From Thinopyrum elongatum (lineage: Eukaryota; Streptophyta; Magnoliopsida; Poales; Poaceae), in NCBI GenBank assembly GCA_011799875.1, contig JAAAXO010000138.1:56542-120541 (forward strand): a stretch of DNA of 64,000 bases, in the 5' to 3' direction. The notes below the pieces were generated by a model. It saw only the letters and a list, made by a program, of their open reading frames with translations. It was not told the origin of the DNA and did no database searches. Both the position numbers and the translations under genes were made by a program. Positions 54,741-64,000 of the stretch are shown here, one piece after another (the first letter of the stretch is position 1; each line of letters begins with the position of its first letter).

Positions 54741-54937
54741 AAGGGAGTACATCCTCGCAGTTGGGAGGTTGTAAATCCTAGCTGCGGGGATCTGCGCCGA
54801 TGATCAACATCGACTCTACTTCTGTTGCGCTACGAGTCGGTAACGATCAGATCAAAAATCTTGTATGCAATCTTCGTAGTGGTCCTGGGCTGGTGCGTAG
54901 ATCGGAATTTTTTTGTTTTCTTTCGCATTCCCCAATA

Positions 54938-56751
54938 AGGTATAGCTGGGGGTCCGCCGGCCTCGCCTACCTATACCGTTCGAAAGAGAAACATCTCAAT
55001 ATTTGTTTATGGATGTATGTATGCTTGGTGCTTTGAACTGTGTCATCTGATCATCAATTGGTGTTTGTAGCTCGACGACGCAACACAGAGGACCGAGGAG
55101 ACGTCCGGTATGTGTGGTTGTGTCTGGGCCCTCTCCATCTGGATGTGGGAGCGGTTGCCGATGGGCCATCCTGAGAAAATGAAAGCGTGTCCCTGGACGG
55201 AGTATGGCGATGACGGTGACAGTACTTGATTCCCTACCGTCGCATACGCTTGGGACAGGGTTAAAGTCTTCACGGGCAAGGTCACTTCGTTGTACAAGGC
55301 CTTCTCCAACGAGCTGGACAACCTGACGGCTTACCAGGTATACCAATGAGCTAGTTTTTATGTAGCCACTTTCACGGTTGCTTACCAATCTCTGTGTAGG
55401 TGAACAGGTGGCCTTATCACGACAGAGATTGGGGTTTTGAGCTGAACGACATGTGCACTCGGGACAGGCTTGTCTGGCGGTGCATTGTCCCAATGATATG
55501 CGTGTACGCCATCGAGTTGCACTTACCACAGTGCGTGGCCACGCAATTTGGTGTGTTGCAACACACCCCACCAGCACGCCCCCTCGACACCGGCGGTCGG
55601 GACCTTCACTGGTGAGGGCATTACTCTCTATTACCATGTCTTTCGTTCTGTTTGACGTTCTTATGATTTTTTATGTTTTCGTTCTATTTCATTGCCTTGC
55701 AGCATTGTCAGTCAATATCGGACTGGGGACAAGAGCACGCGGTGCACGTGAAGATGTGGAATGAGAGGAGGTATCGCAAAGAATGGGAGAGGAGAGGGGT
55801 TGACTGGGAAGCGTGCGGCCGACACATGAACTGGCATGATGATGGCATCAAGTCCCTTGTGCGTCTGAACCCACAATGGACGGAAGCTGATATTGCATCA
55901 CTGGAGGAGGATGACAGCGAAGATGAAGCCTACAATGAAGGAATCAGAGGGATGGAAGGTCAATTTAGGGAGTATGCACCCCTAATGAACAGAGTGGTAA
56001 GTCATCTTCAACTATTTTGAGCCGGCGGTTCATGATGATGCTTACATTTGCACTAACTTATTCATGATTATGCTTACATTTGCAGGCTTCGGAGCTGAAC
56101 AGAAACATTTTTGATGGATCGACTGCGCTACGTTACGAGCCCGGTAGCGAGGAATCTGACAGCAAGCTGAGGGGAGCGATGAAGGTAACCACAAATTTGA
56201 TCTATGCCATTTTCCTCTTTATCTAAGCTTGATCCATGCCCCCATCTTCTTCTTTATTTGCAACCCTAAACTTGATCCATGCCATGTTGTTATTTTTCTG
56301 TTGTTGCAGAAGATCATGAATCGTTGCCGCAAGCTAGTGGCCATGGTTGGGTGCACTAGCACGGTCGACGTGCATGTTCCTCCACCGTCGACACATAGCC
56401 TCGCTTCATCAAGCCATGCCGGCGGAGGTTCCTCAAGCCATGCCGCCTCATCGTCTCGCATCGTTGAGGAGGAGGAGGAAGAAGAAGATGATGAGGACGA
56501 AGAGGATGAGGAGCAAGGCTAGGAAGAAGAGGAAGGGGGTGGCGAGGAGGAGTACGACGACGATGACGAACCTCAACCCACTCAGCCAACCCAGCCAATC
56601 CAGGGCAAGAGGGAAACAACCAAAGAAGCAATGGAACAGTCCATCACCATTTCCGAAGCCCCATACATCCCGTCACATGAAAAAGACGGATGAGACCCGC
56701 TTAAAGAAAACCGAGGAGCGTGCCGCCAAGAGTGGGAGGATGACCAAGTGA
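54938..56751 (+). pseudogene. PMD (MAIN-like) pseudogene, exons right of the LTR insertion
   Basis: Joined to 40591-40742 without loss of frame: ...DAR|YSWGSAGLAYLYR, the most conserved PMD motif. Exons by splice-like sites: to about 54979; 55071-55337 (LDDATQR...CVWALSIWMWERLP, with TGA at 55227-55229); 55400-55611 (VNRWPYHDRDWGFELNDMCT); 55703-55996 (DWGQEHAVHVKMWNERRY, acidic EEDDSEDE); 56086-56184; and 56310 on, with a Ser-rich and then Glu/Asp-rich tail. GT-AG sites bound most introns. Exons three and four do not join in phase, pointing to a small indel near 55720. TAG at 56520-56522 interrupts the acidic tail. A Lys-rich end resumes in another frame to TGA at 56749-56751. At least three stops make it non-functional. 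Confidence 0.8.
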
Positions 56752-56954
56752 GATATGCTCAAGTCAAACTACTCGCTCTGTGTTGAGCTGAAGAGAATTT
56801 GTTGGCTATGTTCAAATAATTGTTATGTTGAACTTGTTGCTATTTGCTATGTTGAACTATTAAACTATTTGCCATCTTGGATTTGTTGAACTATCATTTA
56901 TATCCATCTGTGATGCATGTGTATATTACTGTGTGATGAATTTTTGATTTGCTA

Positions 56955-57165
56955 AGATTTACCATCCTACCGCCAGGCACCTATCGCACATAGGTTTGAA
57001 ATTTGGTTGGTAAGGTTTACCATCCTACCGCTAGGGTCCTTGGTGGTAGTTGCCTTTTCCACGTCAGCGACCACGAACGGCCGTCAGGGGCCTGCCGTTA
57101 GCCTACCACTGGGGGGCCTGGGGGTAGGCTGTGTAGGGCTACTGCCAGGGATGGTGGCAGTAGCA
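56955..57165 (+). repeat. Cluster of imperfect inverted repeats downstream of the PMD pseudogene
   Basis: Four or so copies of a TACCGCCAGG / CCTGGCGGTA-type motif, some facing each other. TTTACCATCCTACCGC appears at about 56957 and 57016. The clearest hairpin is CTACTGCCA (57139-57147), a 7-nt loop and TGGCAGTAG (57155-57163). An AAAGGGTCAGA direct repeat follows at 57167 and 57196. No coding potential is seen. Confidence 0.65.
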
Positions 57166-57204
57166 AAAGGGTCAGATCCGGATAAAGTTTGACCAAAGGG
57201 TCAG

Positions 57205-58947
57205 AACACACAAATTTTGCCGGAAAGAGCTGTGCATGTAGAGTGGTGGACCGGGAGGCGACAGAAGAGACAGCAACTGCAGCCTAGAAGCAACCAGCGC
57301 CACATGACTTCACAACCCCTCCCTCACTCACGGTCACGGGATGGCATACCTGAATATAGAAAGGACTGCCTACAGGTGTCTAACCCGATACTAATACAGT
57401 CGATAGATTAAAATCGCGGGAGAAACAATTTCGCGCCGGCCTCTCCCAGCAGCTATAGTGGCCGCCATAGCGGGCAGTCGCGGCAAATAGCAGAAATTTT
57501 CTAGTGGGAGAGATGATTTCTGGAGGGTTTTTCAGATTTTTTTGAGCCATTTAGATGGATATGTGGAGGATTTCGAGGCAGCAGCCATAGCGTAGTGGCG
57601 AGGCTCCTAGGCAGCTATAGTGCAGCTATCGCGGCTATTTCACCGGCTATTTTAATCTATGATATAGTCTGACATGGCTTCTGCCATCACATGCATGCAC
57701 AGCTAGAAACCAACATGTCTAACGCTGCTTGTGATCATTATTTGGCAAAACAATCTATGCTAGACGTACTCCATGCAATAATCTAAATTTAAATTTTCCT
57801 AAAATAAATCTCTTGCGGCAATTTAGCTAAAAAAGAAATAGAAGAAATGTCATGAGGTACCTTGACAGCTCCTCAACATGAACCGCAGTAGCAGTAGCAG
57901 CTCTGTTACTGCCTGATTCGGTAACATGGATGGTGTCTATTCTAGAAACAAAAATAATAAAAATACTACAGTGGATGATCTGCGAGTGTGGCCTTTAAAT
58001 TCCAGCAGCAATGAGGGTGCGACCCTCACTTCACTTGCTCCTCACCTCTCCCTTCTCTTCCTCTCCCTCTGCAGCAAATCTCTGAAGGCTCCCTCATCCG
58101 GTAGCCAATGGTGCCACCGGGTTTGCCATCGCGCAAAGATGGTCATCGTCGTCAAGGTGCAAGGGGAGCAAAAGGTGATGGATCGACGGGTTAGCTGATT
58201 TGCCGGAGTTGTGTGCAACTGTGCATGCATGTAGGCAAGTCTAACTCTTCACTGTTGTGTTGGGTTGTTCAGTTGTTTGTTTGTAACCACATTTCATTTC
58301 TCGTGCCGTATGTACGTGTTCTTGGGATTAAAATATCTCGGTACCAATATTACCATGCTAGCTATGAATGCCAGAGTTACCATTTTTTTGTTTGAACCCA
58401 GCAACTTTCCAGATCATTGCCTCATTTGAAGGCATTTTCCCTTCTGTTTCAAAACTCGTAGAACTGGCTAGAGTGAAACTCGTAGACCCAAATATATGTG
58501 TAGCCTCTGTAAAAAAAAGAGTATGTGTCGCCGGATGGATCCGTGGCGCTCCATCTGCTAGGACGTTCGTTCGCACTATGGCATATATCCAGTCAACTCG
58601 ATCGTTTATTTATCTCTTATGGTTTATCTGAAATGATCGTGGATGCCGTAAATACATATTCTCAAACTACGGCACCGGCACTGAGTGATTTTTTTCCTGG
58701 GACGACGAGTTCGTTCAGGGTCGAACAGCTATGGCTTTCGCTTGTCAATAGTACTATTAATCAGCACGACCACCCGGTATGTGTTGGGTCGACAAAGCAA
58801 TTAGTAATGGGTAGATGCCCATGTAGGCACGCTAATCTGGGGTGCCACAATTGCTGGCTCACAATTGGGAGTGGCAACAAATGGAGCTACGAGGTGGGTG
58901 GAGCAGTAGGCCTCCGCTGCCTGGGTGTCTGGGTGGGCCGTCGTCGT
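57205..58947 (+). repeat. Duplicon copy 5 (modules f and e)
   Basis: Module f (57215-57385) and module e (about 57675-58947), in the order seen at 16190-18053, separated by the hAT-like MITE. Module e is cut off at GGGCCGTCGTCGT by the Athila-type LTR at 58948. The short frames (for example 58525-58959) are not conserved in frame with the other two copies. Confidence 0.75.
57402..57661. mobile_element. hAT-like MITE, 260 bp, with 8-bp TSD
   Basis: The ends are GATAGATTAAAATCGC and, inverted at the right, CATAGATTAAAATAGC. The flanks ATACAGTC (57394-57401) and ATATAGTC (57662-57669) form an 8-bp duplication with one change. The interior has several GCTATAG/CTATAGC words. The paralogous site at 16467-16512 lacks it. 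Confidence 0.7.
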
Positions 58948-60509
58948 TGCTACTTGTGAGTTGTGTTGGGATTTTCCCCAAAGAGGAGGGGAGATGTAGT
59001 ACAATAGAGATAAGTATTCCCTTAGTTAAGAACCAAGGTTATCAATCCAGTAGGAGAACTACACAAACCCTAGTGAACAGCACCTGCACACACAAAAGCC
59101 AATACTTGCACCCAACGTGAGCAAGATGGTTGTCAATCCCCTTGAACTCGTTACTTGCAAGAATTAAATCTTGTATAGGTAGATGGATAAATTGCAAAAC
59201 AAAAAGAAAGTAAATAAATTACAGCAATGTAATTTTGGTTTTTAATATATGATTAAACTAGACCCGGGGGCCGTAGTTTTCACTAGAGGATTCTCTCTCG
59301 AACACATAGCATACGGTGGGTAAACAAATTATTGTTGAGCAATTGATAGAAAAGCACATAATTATGACGTATTCATGGAAATGATCACATATATAGGCAT
59401 CACGTCCGTGAAAGGTAGACCGACTCCTGCCTGCATCTACAACTATTACTCCACAAATTGACCGCTATCCAGCAAGCATTTATGGTATTAAGTTCATGAC
59501 AAACGGACTAACGCTTTAAGCAAGATGACATGATATAGACAAAGTAAAGCTAATCAATATGAATAAACCCCATCATTTTATCCTTAGTAGTAACAATACA
59601 ATACGTGTCTTGTCCTCTACTCTCACTGGGATATAGAGCACCGCAAGATTGAACCCACTACAAAGCACCACTCCCACTGAAGATAAATAAATCTAGTTAT
59701 CCAAACTAAATGGATAGATTGGAAAGAAATACAAAGCTATTATATTCATTCATAATAAAGTTCAGAAAAGACTCAATTACTTTCACTAAATAATCTGATC
59801 GTAAATCCACAATTCATCGGATCCCAACAAACACCCCGCAAAAGAAGATTACATCGGATAAAACTCCAAGAAGATCATGGAGCACATGGTATTGAAGATC
59901 AATGAGAGAGAATAAGCCATCTAGCAACTGGCTACAGGCCCGTAGGTTTGTGGTGAACTACTCATGCATGATTGAAAGGCAGCAAGGATGATGTACAAGC
60001 CCTCCCTGATCGATTCCCCCTCAAGCAGAGTATCAGAAAAGGCCTCCAGATGGGATCGAAGAAGAACAGAAACTTGCGGTGGCGGAAAAAGTGTTTCGGG
60101 TGGCTCTCCAATGCTTTGCCAATATGAGGGAATTTATATAAGCGAAATTAGGTCAGACGGAGCCATGTGGGGCCCACAAGGTAACAGGGCGCGCCCTACA
60201 GCCCTGGGCGTGCCCTGTTGTCTTGCCGTCTCCTCGTTTGTCCTCTGGTTTCCTCCTAAAGCTTCTAGGGTCTATTTTGTCTAGGAAAAAAATCATGAAA
60301 AAGTTTCATAGCGTTTGGATTTCGTTTGGTATAGATTTTCTGGAAAACCAAAAACAAGCAGAAAACAACAACTGGCACTAGGCACTGGGTTAATAGGTTA
60401 GTTCCCAAAAATGATATAAAATAGCATAAAAATGCATATAAAGTATCCAAGATTGATAATATAATAGCATGAAACAATCAAAAATTATAGATACGTCGGG
60501 GACGTATCT
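58948..60509 (-). repeat. 3' LTR of an Athila-type element, minus strand
   Basis: About 1562 bp. On the plus strand it starts TGCTACTTGTGAGTTG and ends GGGGACGTATCT, i.e. on the minus strand it starts AGATACGTCCCC, close to the TGATACGTC start of the family. The internal 3' region lies to the right. Landmarks include TATCAATCCAGTAGGAG, AGACCCGGGGGCC and GCATCACGTCCGTGAAAG. It inserted into duplicon module e. Confidence 0.82.
60133..60140 (-). promoter_or_regulatory. TATA box of the Athila-type LTR
   Basis: TTTATATA on the plus strand is TATATAAA on the minus strand, at mid-LTR. Confidence 0.5.
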
Positions 60510-60524
60510 GCATCCCCAAGCTTA
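60510..60524 (-). other. Polypurine tract next to the Athila-type 3' LTR
   Basis: On the minus strand TAAGCTTGGGGATGC directly precedes the LTR start. This is the plus-strand primer site usual for this element group and fixes the LTR as the 3' one. Confidence 0.75.
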
Positions 60525-63282
60525 ATTCCTGCTCGTCCTCGAGTAGGTAAATGATAAAAACAGAATTTTTGATGTTGAATGCTACCTAACATGTTTATCA
60601 TGTAATCTCTTTTGGGTATAAATATTGAGAAACGATGAAATAACAATATCAACATAATAATATCCATGAATATAAAAAGCATAGTCATTACTTTTTCATA
60701 AAAATATAAATCATGAGCACCTCGGTGTTAAACCAAGCAATTGGATCTTACTTCTAACGCACTTCAGCATTTTCAACTGCCATGCAATACATGAGCGTGA
60801 GCCATGGACATAGCACTAGGTGGAATAGAATGCAATGGTAGTGATCAAATAGGAGAATTCAAAAAGGAAGAAAGTCTCGCATCAACTCGGCGGATCAATG
60901 GGCTATGGAGATGCCCAACAATCGATGTCAATGCGAGGAGTAGTGATTGCCATGCAACAGATGCACTAAGAGCTATAAGTGTATGAAAGCTCAACTAAAA
61001 CTAAGTGGGTGTGCATCCAACTCGCTTGCTCATGAAGACCTCGGGCATTTGAGGAAGCCCGTCATCGGAATATACAAGCCAAGTTCTATAACAAAAAATT
61101 CCCACTAGTACATGAAAGTGATAACTCACGAGACCCTCTATATGAAGAACATGGTGCTACTCTGAAGCACAAGTTTGGTAAAAGGATAGTAACATTGCCC
61201 CTTCTCTCTTTTTCTCCCTTTTTTCTCTTTTTATCTCTTTTTTTCTTTGGGCCCTTTTTGGTCTCCCTTTTTTTTGTCCGGTGTCTCATCCCGACTTGTG
61301 GGGGAATCACAGTCTCCATCATCCTTTCCTCACTGGGATAATGCTCTAATAATGATGATCATCACACTTTTATTTACTTACAACTCGATTAAACTAATAC
61401 AAAATGACACTATATGAATGCCTCTGGCAGTGTACCAGGATGTGCAATGATCTAGCGTAACATGTATAACAATGATGAACGGTGGCTGTGCCATAAATAT
61501 AATGTCAGCTCTATATGATCATGCAAAGCAATAAGACTATGAACACAAAAGTCATGTGACGGAACGATGGAAGTTGCATCGCAATATATCTAGGAATGTC
61601 TATTGAAATGCCATAATAGGTAGGTATGATGGCTGTTTTGAGGAAGATATAATAAGGATTATGTGTGATAGAGCGTCCGGACAAATGGTATTTCGCAGGT
61701 TGATGAGTTGGTTCCAGTTCCTTTGGGGGTTACATCATATGTCAATGATAACTCTGCCCCACTACCGAATCAAAAAATATAATGAGGATGTTCATTGATG
61801 ATAGCGCCTAGAAGTGGGTTTAATTTCTATTGCAGTGTGGCTATGTGCTTAGTTCAGTTTTCCTTGATCTACTTCCATTTAATTCCTTCTTGTGTTGTGA
61901 TGTCAGGGGACATACTTAATTATCGTTGATTTCTGGAGCCTGTGGATTTTGGGGAGATATGGTATCTACTTTAGGTCCTTTTTGTTCTCCTGATCAAGCT
62001 TGGGGTCTGTGCATAACTTCTGAATTACCAAGGAGTTTCCTTTGGACGGAAAGGAAAATCTAATACTCCGTATTATGTATTCATCCATTTTCTGCTTGCA
62101 TAGTCTTCTATGATTGCTAACACTCACCGCGTACACATGAGCAAAACGTTTCAACCGGACACAAAGAAAGATAGGGGCTTATAGTTTTGCCTCCCAACGT
62201 ATTCACATCGAGGGTGATGTCAACAATAATAACTCATGCTACCCATATTCAACTGGATATATGTGCCTAAATCTTTCCTCAACACATGATGCTTGGCAAA
62301 GGAGAAAATAAAAAGGAATAGAGAGAAGAACTTTGACTCTTGCATGAAAGTAAATACATAAAAGTAAAAGATAAGCCCTTCGCAGAGGGAAGCAGATCGT
62401 TGCCATGCGCTTTTTGTTTGTATGCTCAACCCCTTAGTGCAAGAGAACGTCACGTTATACTGCCCCTTATGATGGCAACCTTTATTATGCAGTCTGTCGC
62501 TTTTATTCTTCGCCATCACAGGTTCGTACAATGCTCAATTTTCTCTTACACTAAATGATCTAACACTTTTAGAAGCAATTTTTATTGCCTTATTGCACCG
62601 ATGACAAATTACTTGAAGGATCTGGCTCAATCCATAGGTAGGTATGGTGGGCTCTCAAAACAAGATTTGGGTTTAAAGGTTTTTGGATGCACAAGTAGTA
62701 TCTCTACTTAGTGCGGAATTTTTGACTAGCAAAGATAGGGGGAAAGCACCACATGTTGAAGGATCTATGACAATATAACTTCTATGTGAATATGAACAAA
62801 CTTAAATCATTACGTTGTCTTCCTTGTCCAACGTCAACAATTTTGGCATATAATATTTTGATGGTTGCTCACAATCACAAAAGATTTCCAGGATAGTGTA
62901 TTTGCATGTGAATCTTCTCTTCCCTTATTAATTCTTTCATGAATTGCATCATTGACTAATGCTATGTTTGTCAATCTACAATAAAATTTTCTACTTATAC
63001 TTTTCCTTATGTGATGTCACTACTTACCATAAGATTAGCATATGATCTTTTTCATTTATTTCCTTTCTTTTTATTGAAACATGAAAGTAAAGAAAGCAAA
63101 ACTCAAACTAAACTTTATTATATATTTCGCACACGATTACAAGGATAGATCACTAAGCAAACTCTTCAAAAAGAAAGGATCAAACTAAACTTTTATTCAT
63201 GTAAAGCAAAAGATAACCATGGATTGAACTAAGAAAAGTAAAGGCAAAAGATAGTGGAGGTGATACGATACCGGGGCACCTC

Positions 63283-63310
63283 CCCCAAGCTTGGCGAAAG
63301 CCAAGGGGAG
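63283..63310 (-). other. Hairpin with GAAA loop, 3' of the accessory frame
   Basis: CTTGGC (63290-63295), loop GAAA, GCCAAG (63300-63305): a perfect six-pair stem. It is bracketed by CTCCC and GGGAG, which could extend the stem with a bulge. It lies 20 bp past the stop of the frame at 63327. It may be an RNA structure of the element transcript; the role is unknown. Confidence 0.4.
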
Positions 63311-63326
63311 TGCCTGTACCCGATAC

Positions 63327-63797
63327 TCAATTCTCTTTTGGTGATGAAGAAGGAGGTGGTGGTGGTGATGAAGTGGTAGTGATCCTGTCCTTCATGATCA
63401 AGAGATTCTCCAATCTACGGATGATGCTCCGGAGGAAGATGATGTGCTCTTGATGCAGAATATTTTCACGAGTGAGATATTTATTTTGCACACGAACCAT
63501 TTCAATGATCCGAAAGGCTTCAATCTCAGTAGGGGTAAGATGAGCATAGTAAGGTTTAAGGATATCTTCTTCTTTTTCCTCGGCAGGCAGTGCTTGCTCG
63601 ATCACAGGCGTTTGATCTCCGGCAGCCTCCTTGCCCTTGTCCTCCTTAGCGGCTCCAACGGGCTCTTCCCTCTTCAGCTCGATCTTCATCAACCAAGCAT
63701 CCTCTTCCACATTGTTGGAGGAAGAAGAAGACATGATGCCTGGCTTAACAGATCTGACAGAAAAAAACAATGAAAAGAAAATAGGAGATTTCTCCAC
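63327..63797 (-). CDS. Unidentified 134-156 residue frame in the Athila-type 3' region
   Basis: Open frame on the minus strand. The likely start is the internal MSSSSSNNVEEDAW (ATG at 63734) rather than the hydrophobic upstream extension from 63797. The body is charged (Glu/Lys-rich), then LTPTEIEAFRIIEMVRVQNK and IIFLRSIIRRLENLL, which look helical and possibly coiled-coil, ending in a Pro/Ser tail before TAA at 63327. No known domain is recognised. It is intact over its whole length, unlike the other TE frames here. It may encode an accessory protein of the element or be non-coding. Confidence 0.4.
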   Translation of the reverse strand: MEKSPIFFSLFFSVRSVKPGIMSSSSSNNVEEDAWLMKIELKREEPVGAAKEDKGKEAAGDQTPVIEQALPAEEKEEDILKPYYAHLTPTEIEAFRIIEMVRVQNKYLTRENILHQEHIIFLRSIIRRLENLLIMKDRITTTSSPPPPPSSSPKEN

Positions 63798-64000
63798 GAT
63801 ACGGAGGTCAATAGGTTCGGGGAGTATATAAAGATCTTTTTATCTTGGGAAACAAGCAAATGGAAGTAAAACGGAGTGCGGAAGGTACCCGAGGTGGGCA
63901 CAACCCACCTGGGTCACCTTCCTGGTAGTTTCTTATTTTCCTAATTTTTTAAATATTCCAAAACTAACAAAAAATATTTTTGCGGATTTTTCGTAGTCCA

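Larger units (their letters stand above)
40743..54937 (+). mobile_element. LTR D (probable solo LTR), split by a nested Ty3/gypsy element
   Basis: Starts TGTAGGAGGTATGCC and ends TTCCCCAATA. It is flanked by AGATA (40738-40742) and AGGTA (54938-54942), a 5-bp target duplication with one change. The left part is 40743-42405 and the right part 54593-54937, together about 2.0 kb. It belongs to the same family as the fragment at 29420-30624. A TATA box lies at 42191-42198 (CCCTATAAAAGG). The right part contains five or so GGGCTGTCCGA units. No internal region is attached. Confidence 0.78.
60525..64000 (-). mobile_element. 3' internal region of an Athila-type element, runs off the window
   Basis: Long, mostly non-coding internal DNA upstream (on the minus strand) of the 3' LTR. 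It contains CTGCTCGTCCTCGAGTAGG next to the polypurine tract, a pyrimidine-rich block on the plus strand (about 61198-61280) and one reading frame near 63327-63797. Gag and pol, if present, lie beyond 64000. Very long 3' internal regions with minor frames are known for Athila-type elements. Confidence 0.65.

Noticed and set aside
54996..55637. 213-residue minus-strand frame opposite the PMD exons
   Set aside because: It is the shadow of the sense-strand PMD exons, which have domain similarity and splice sites.

Overview
The window is a repeat-dominated stretch of a large grass genome. A Triticeae genome (wheat, Aegilops or barley type) is the best fit. The evidence is several LTR-retrotransposon families of that tribe nested in one another, a CACTA element, Stowaway- and Tourist-like MITEs, a Helitron with a CTAG end, non-LTR elements with target-site duplications (TSDs), and a 210-base run of N (39983-40192). 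I see no intact host gene. The only recognisable host-type gene is a plant mobile domain (PMD / MAIN-like) gene, now a pseudogene.

Layout. 1-3200: AT-rich intergenic DNA with a Mutator-like inverted-repeat element. 3210-3836: antisense retroposon. 4096-4866: Athila-type Ty3/gypsy RT-RNase H fragment, fused to 4867-9921, a Ty1/copia element (A) that has lost pol. 9922-11456: duplicon modules. 11457-16170: LINE on the minus strand. 16185-18053: duplicon modules. 18054-22895: Helitron candidate. 22896-29419: rearranged duplicon copies carrying a SINE-like retroposon and MITEs. 29420-30624: fragment of an LTR family (C). 30625-38553: copia element B, the paralogue of A, with three further nested insertions. 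38554-39982: duplicon copy ending in a palindrome at the N gap. 40591-56751: PMD pseudogene. One of its exons is split by an LTR (D, 40743-54937), which is itself split by a complete but mutated chromovirus-like Ty3/gypsy element (42406-54592, minus strand). 57205-58947: another duplicon copy with a hAT-like MITE. 58948-64000: 3' LTR and 3' internal region of an Athila-type element running off the window.

How the parts relate. The same non-TE modules recur at about 9.9-11.5, 16.2-18.0, 22.9-29.4, 38.6-40.0 and 57.2-58.9 kb, so the locus grew by segmental duplication. Copia elements A and B share their 3' flank and the same internal pol replacement. They are therefore one insertion that was duplicated, not two insertions. 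Because the duplicon copies differ in which TEs they carry, several insertions have their own empty site elsewhere in the window. Family names (Athila/Sabrina-like, Tekay-like, SIRE/Maximus-like) come from motif recognition only, not from a database search.
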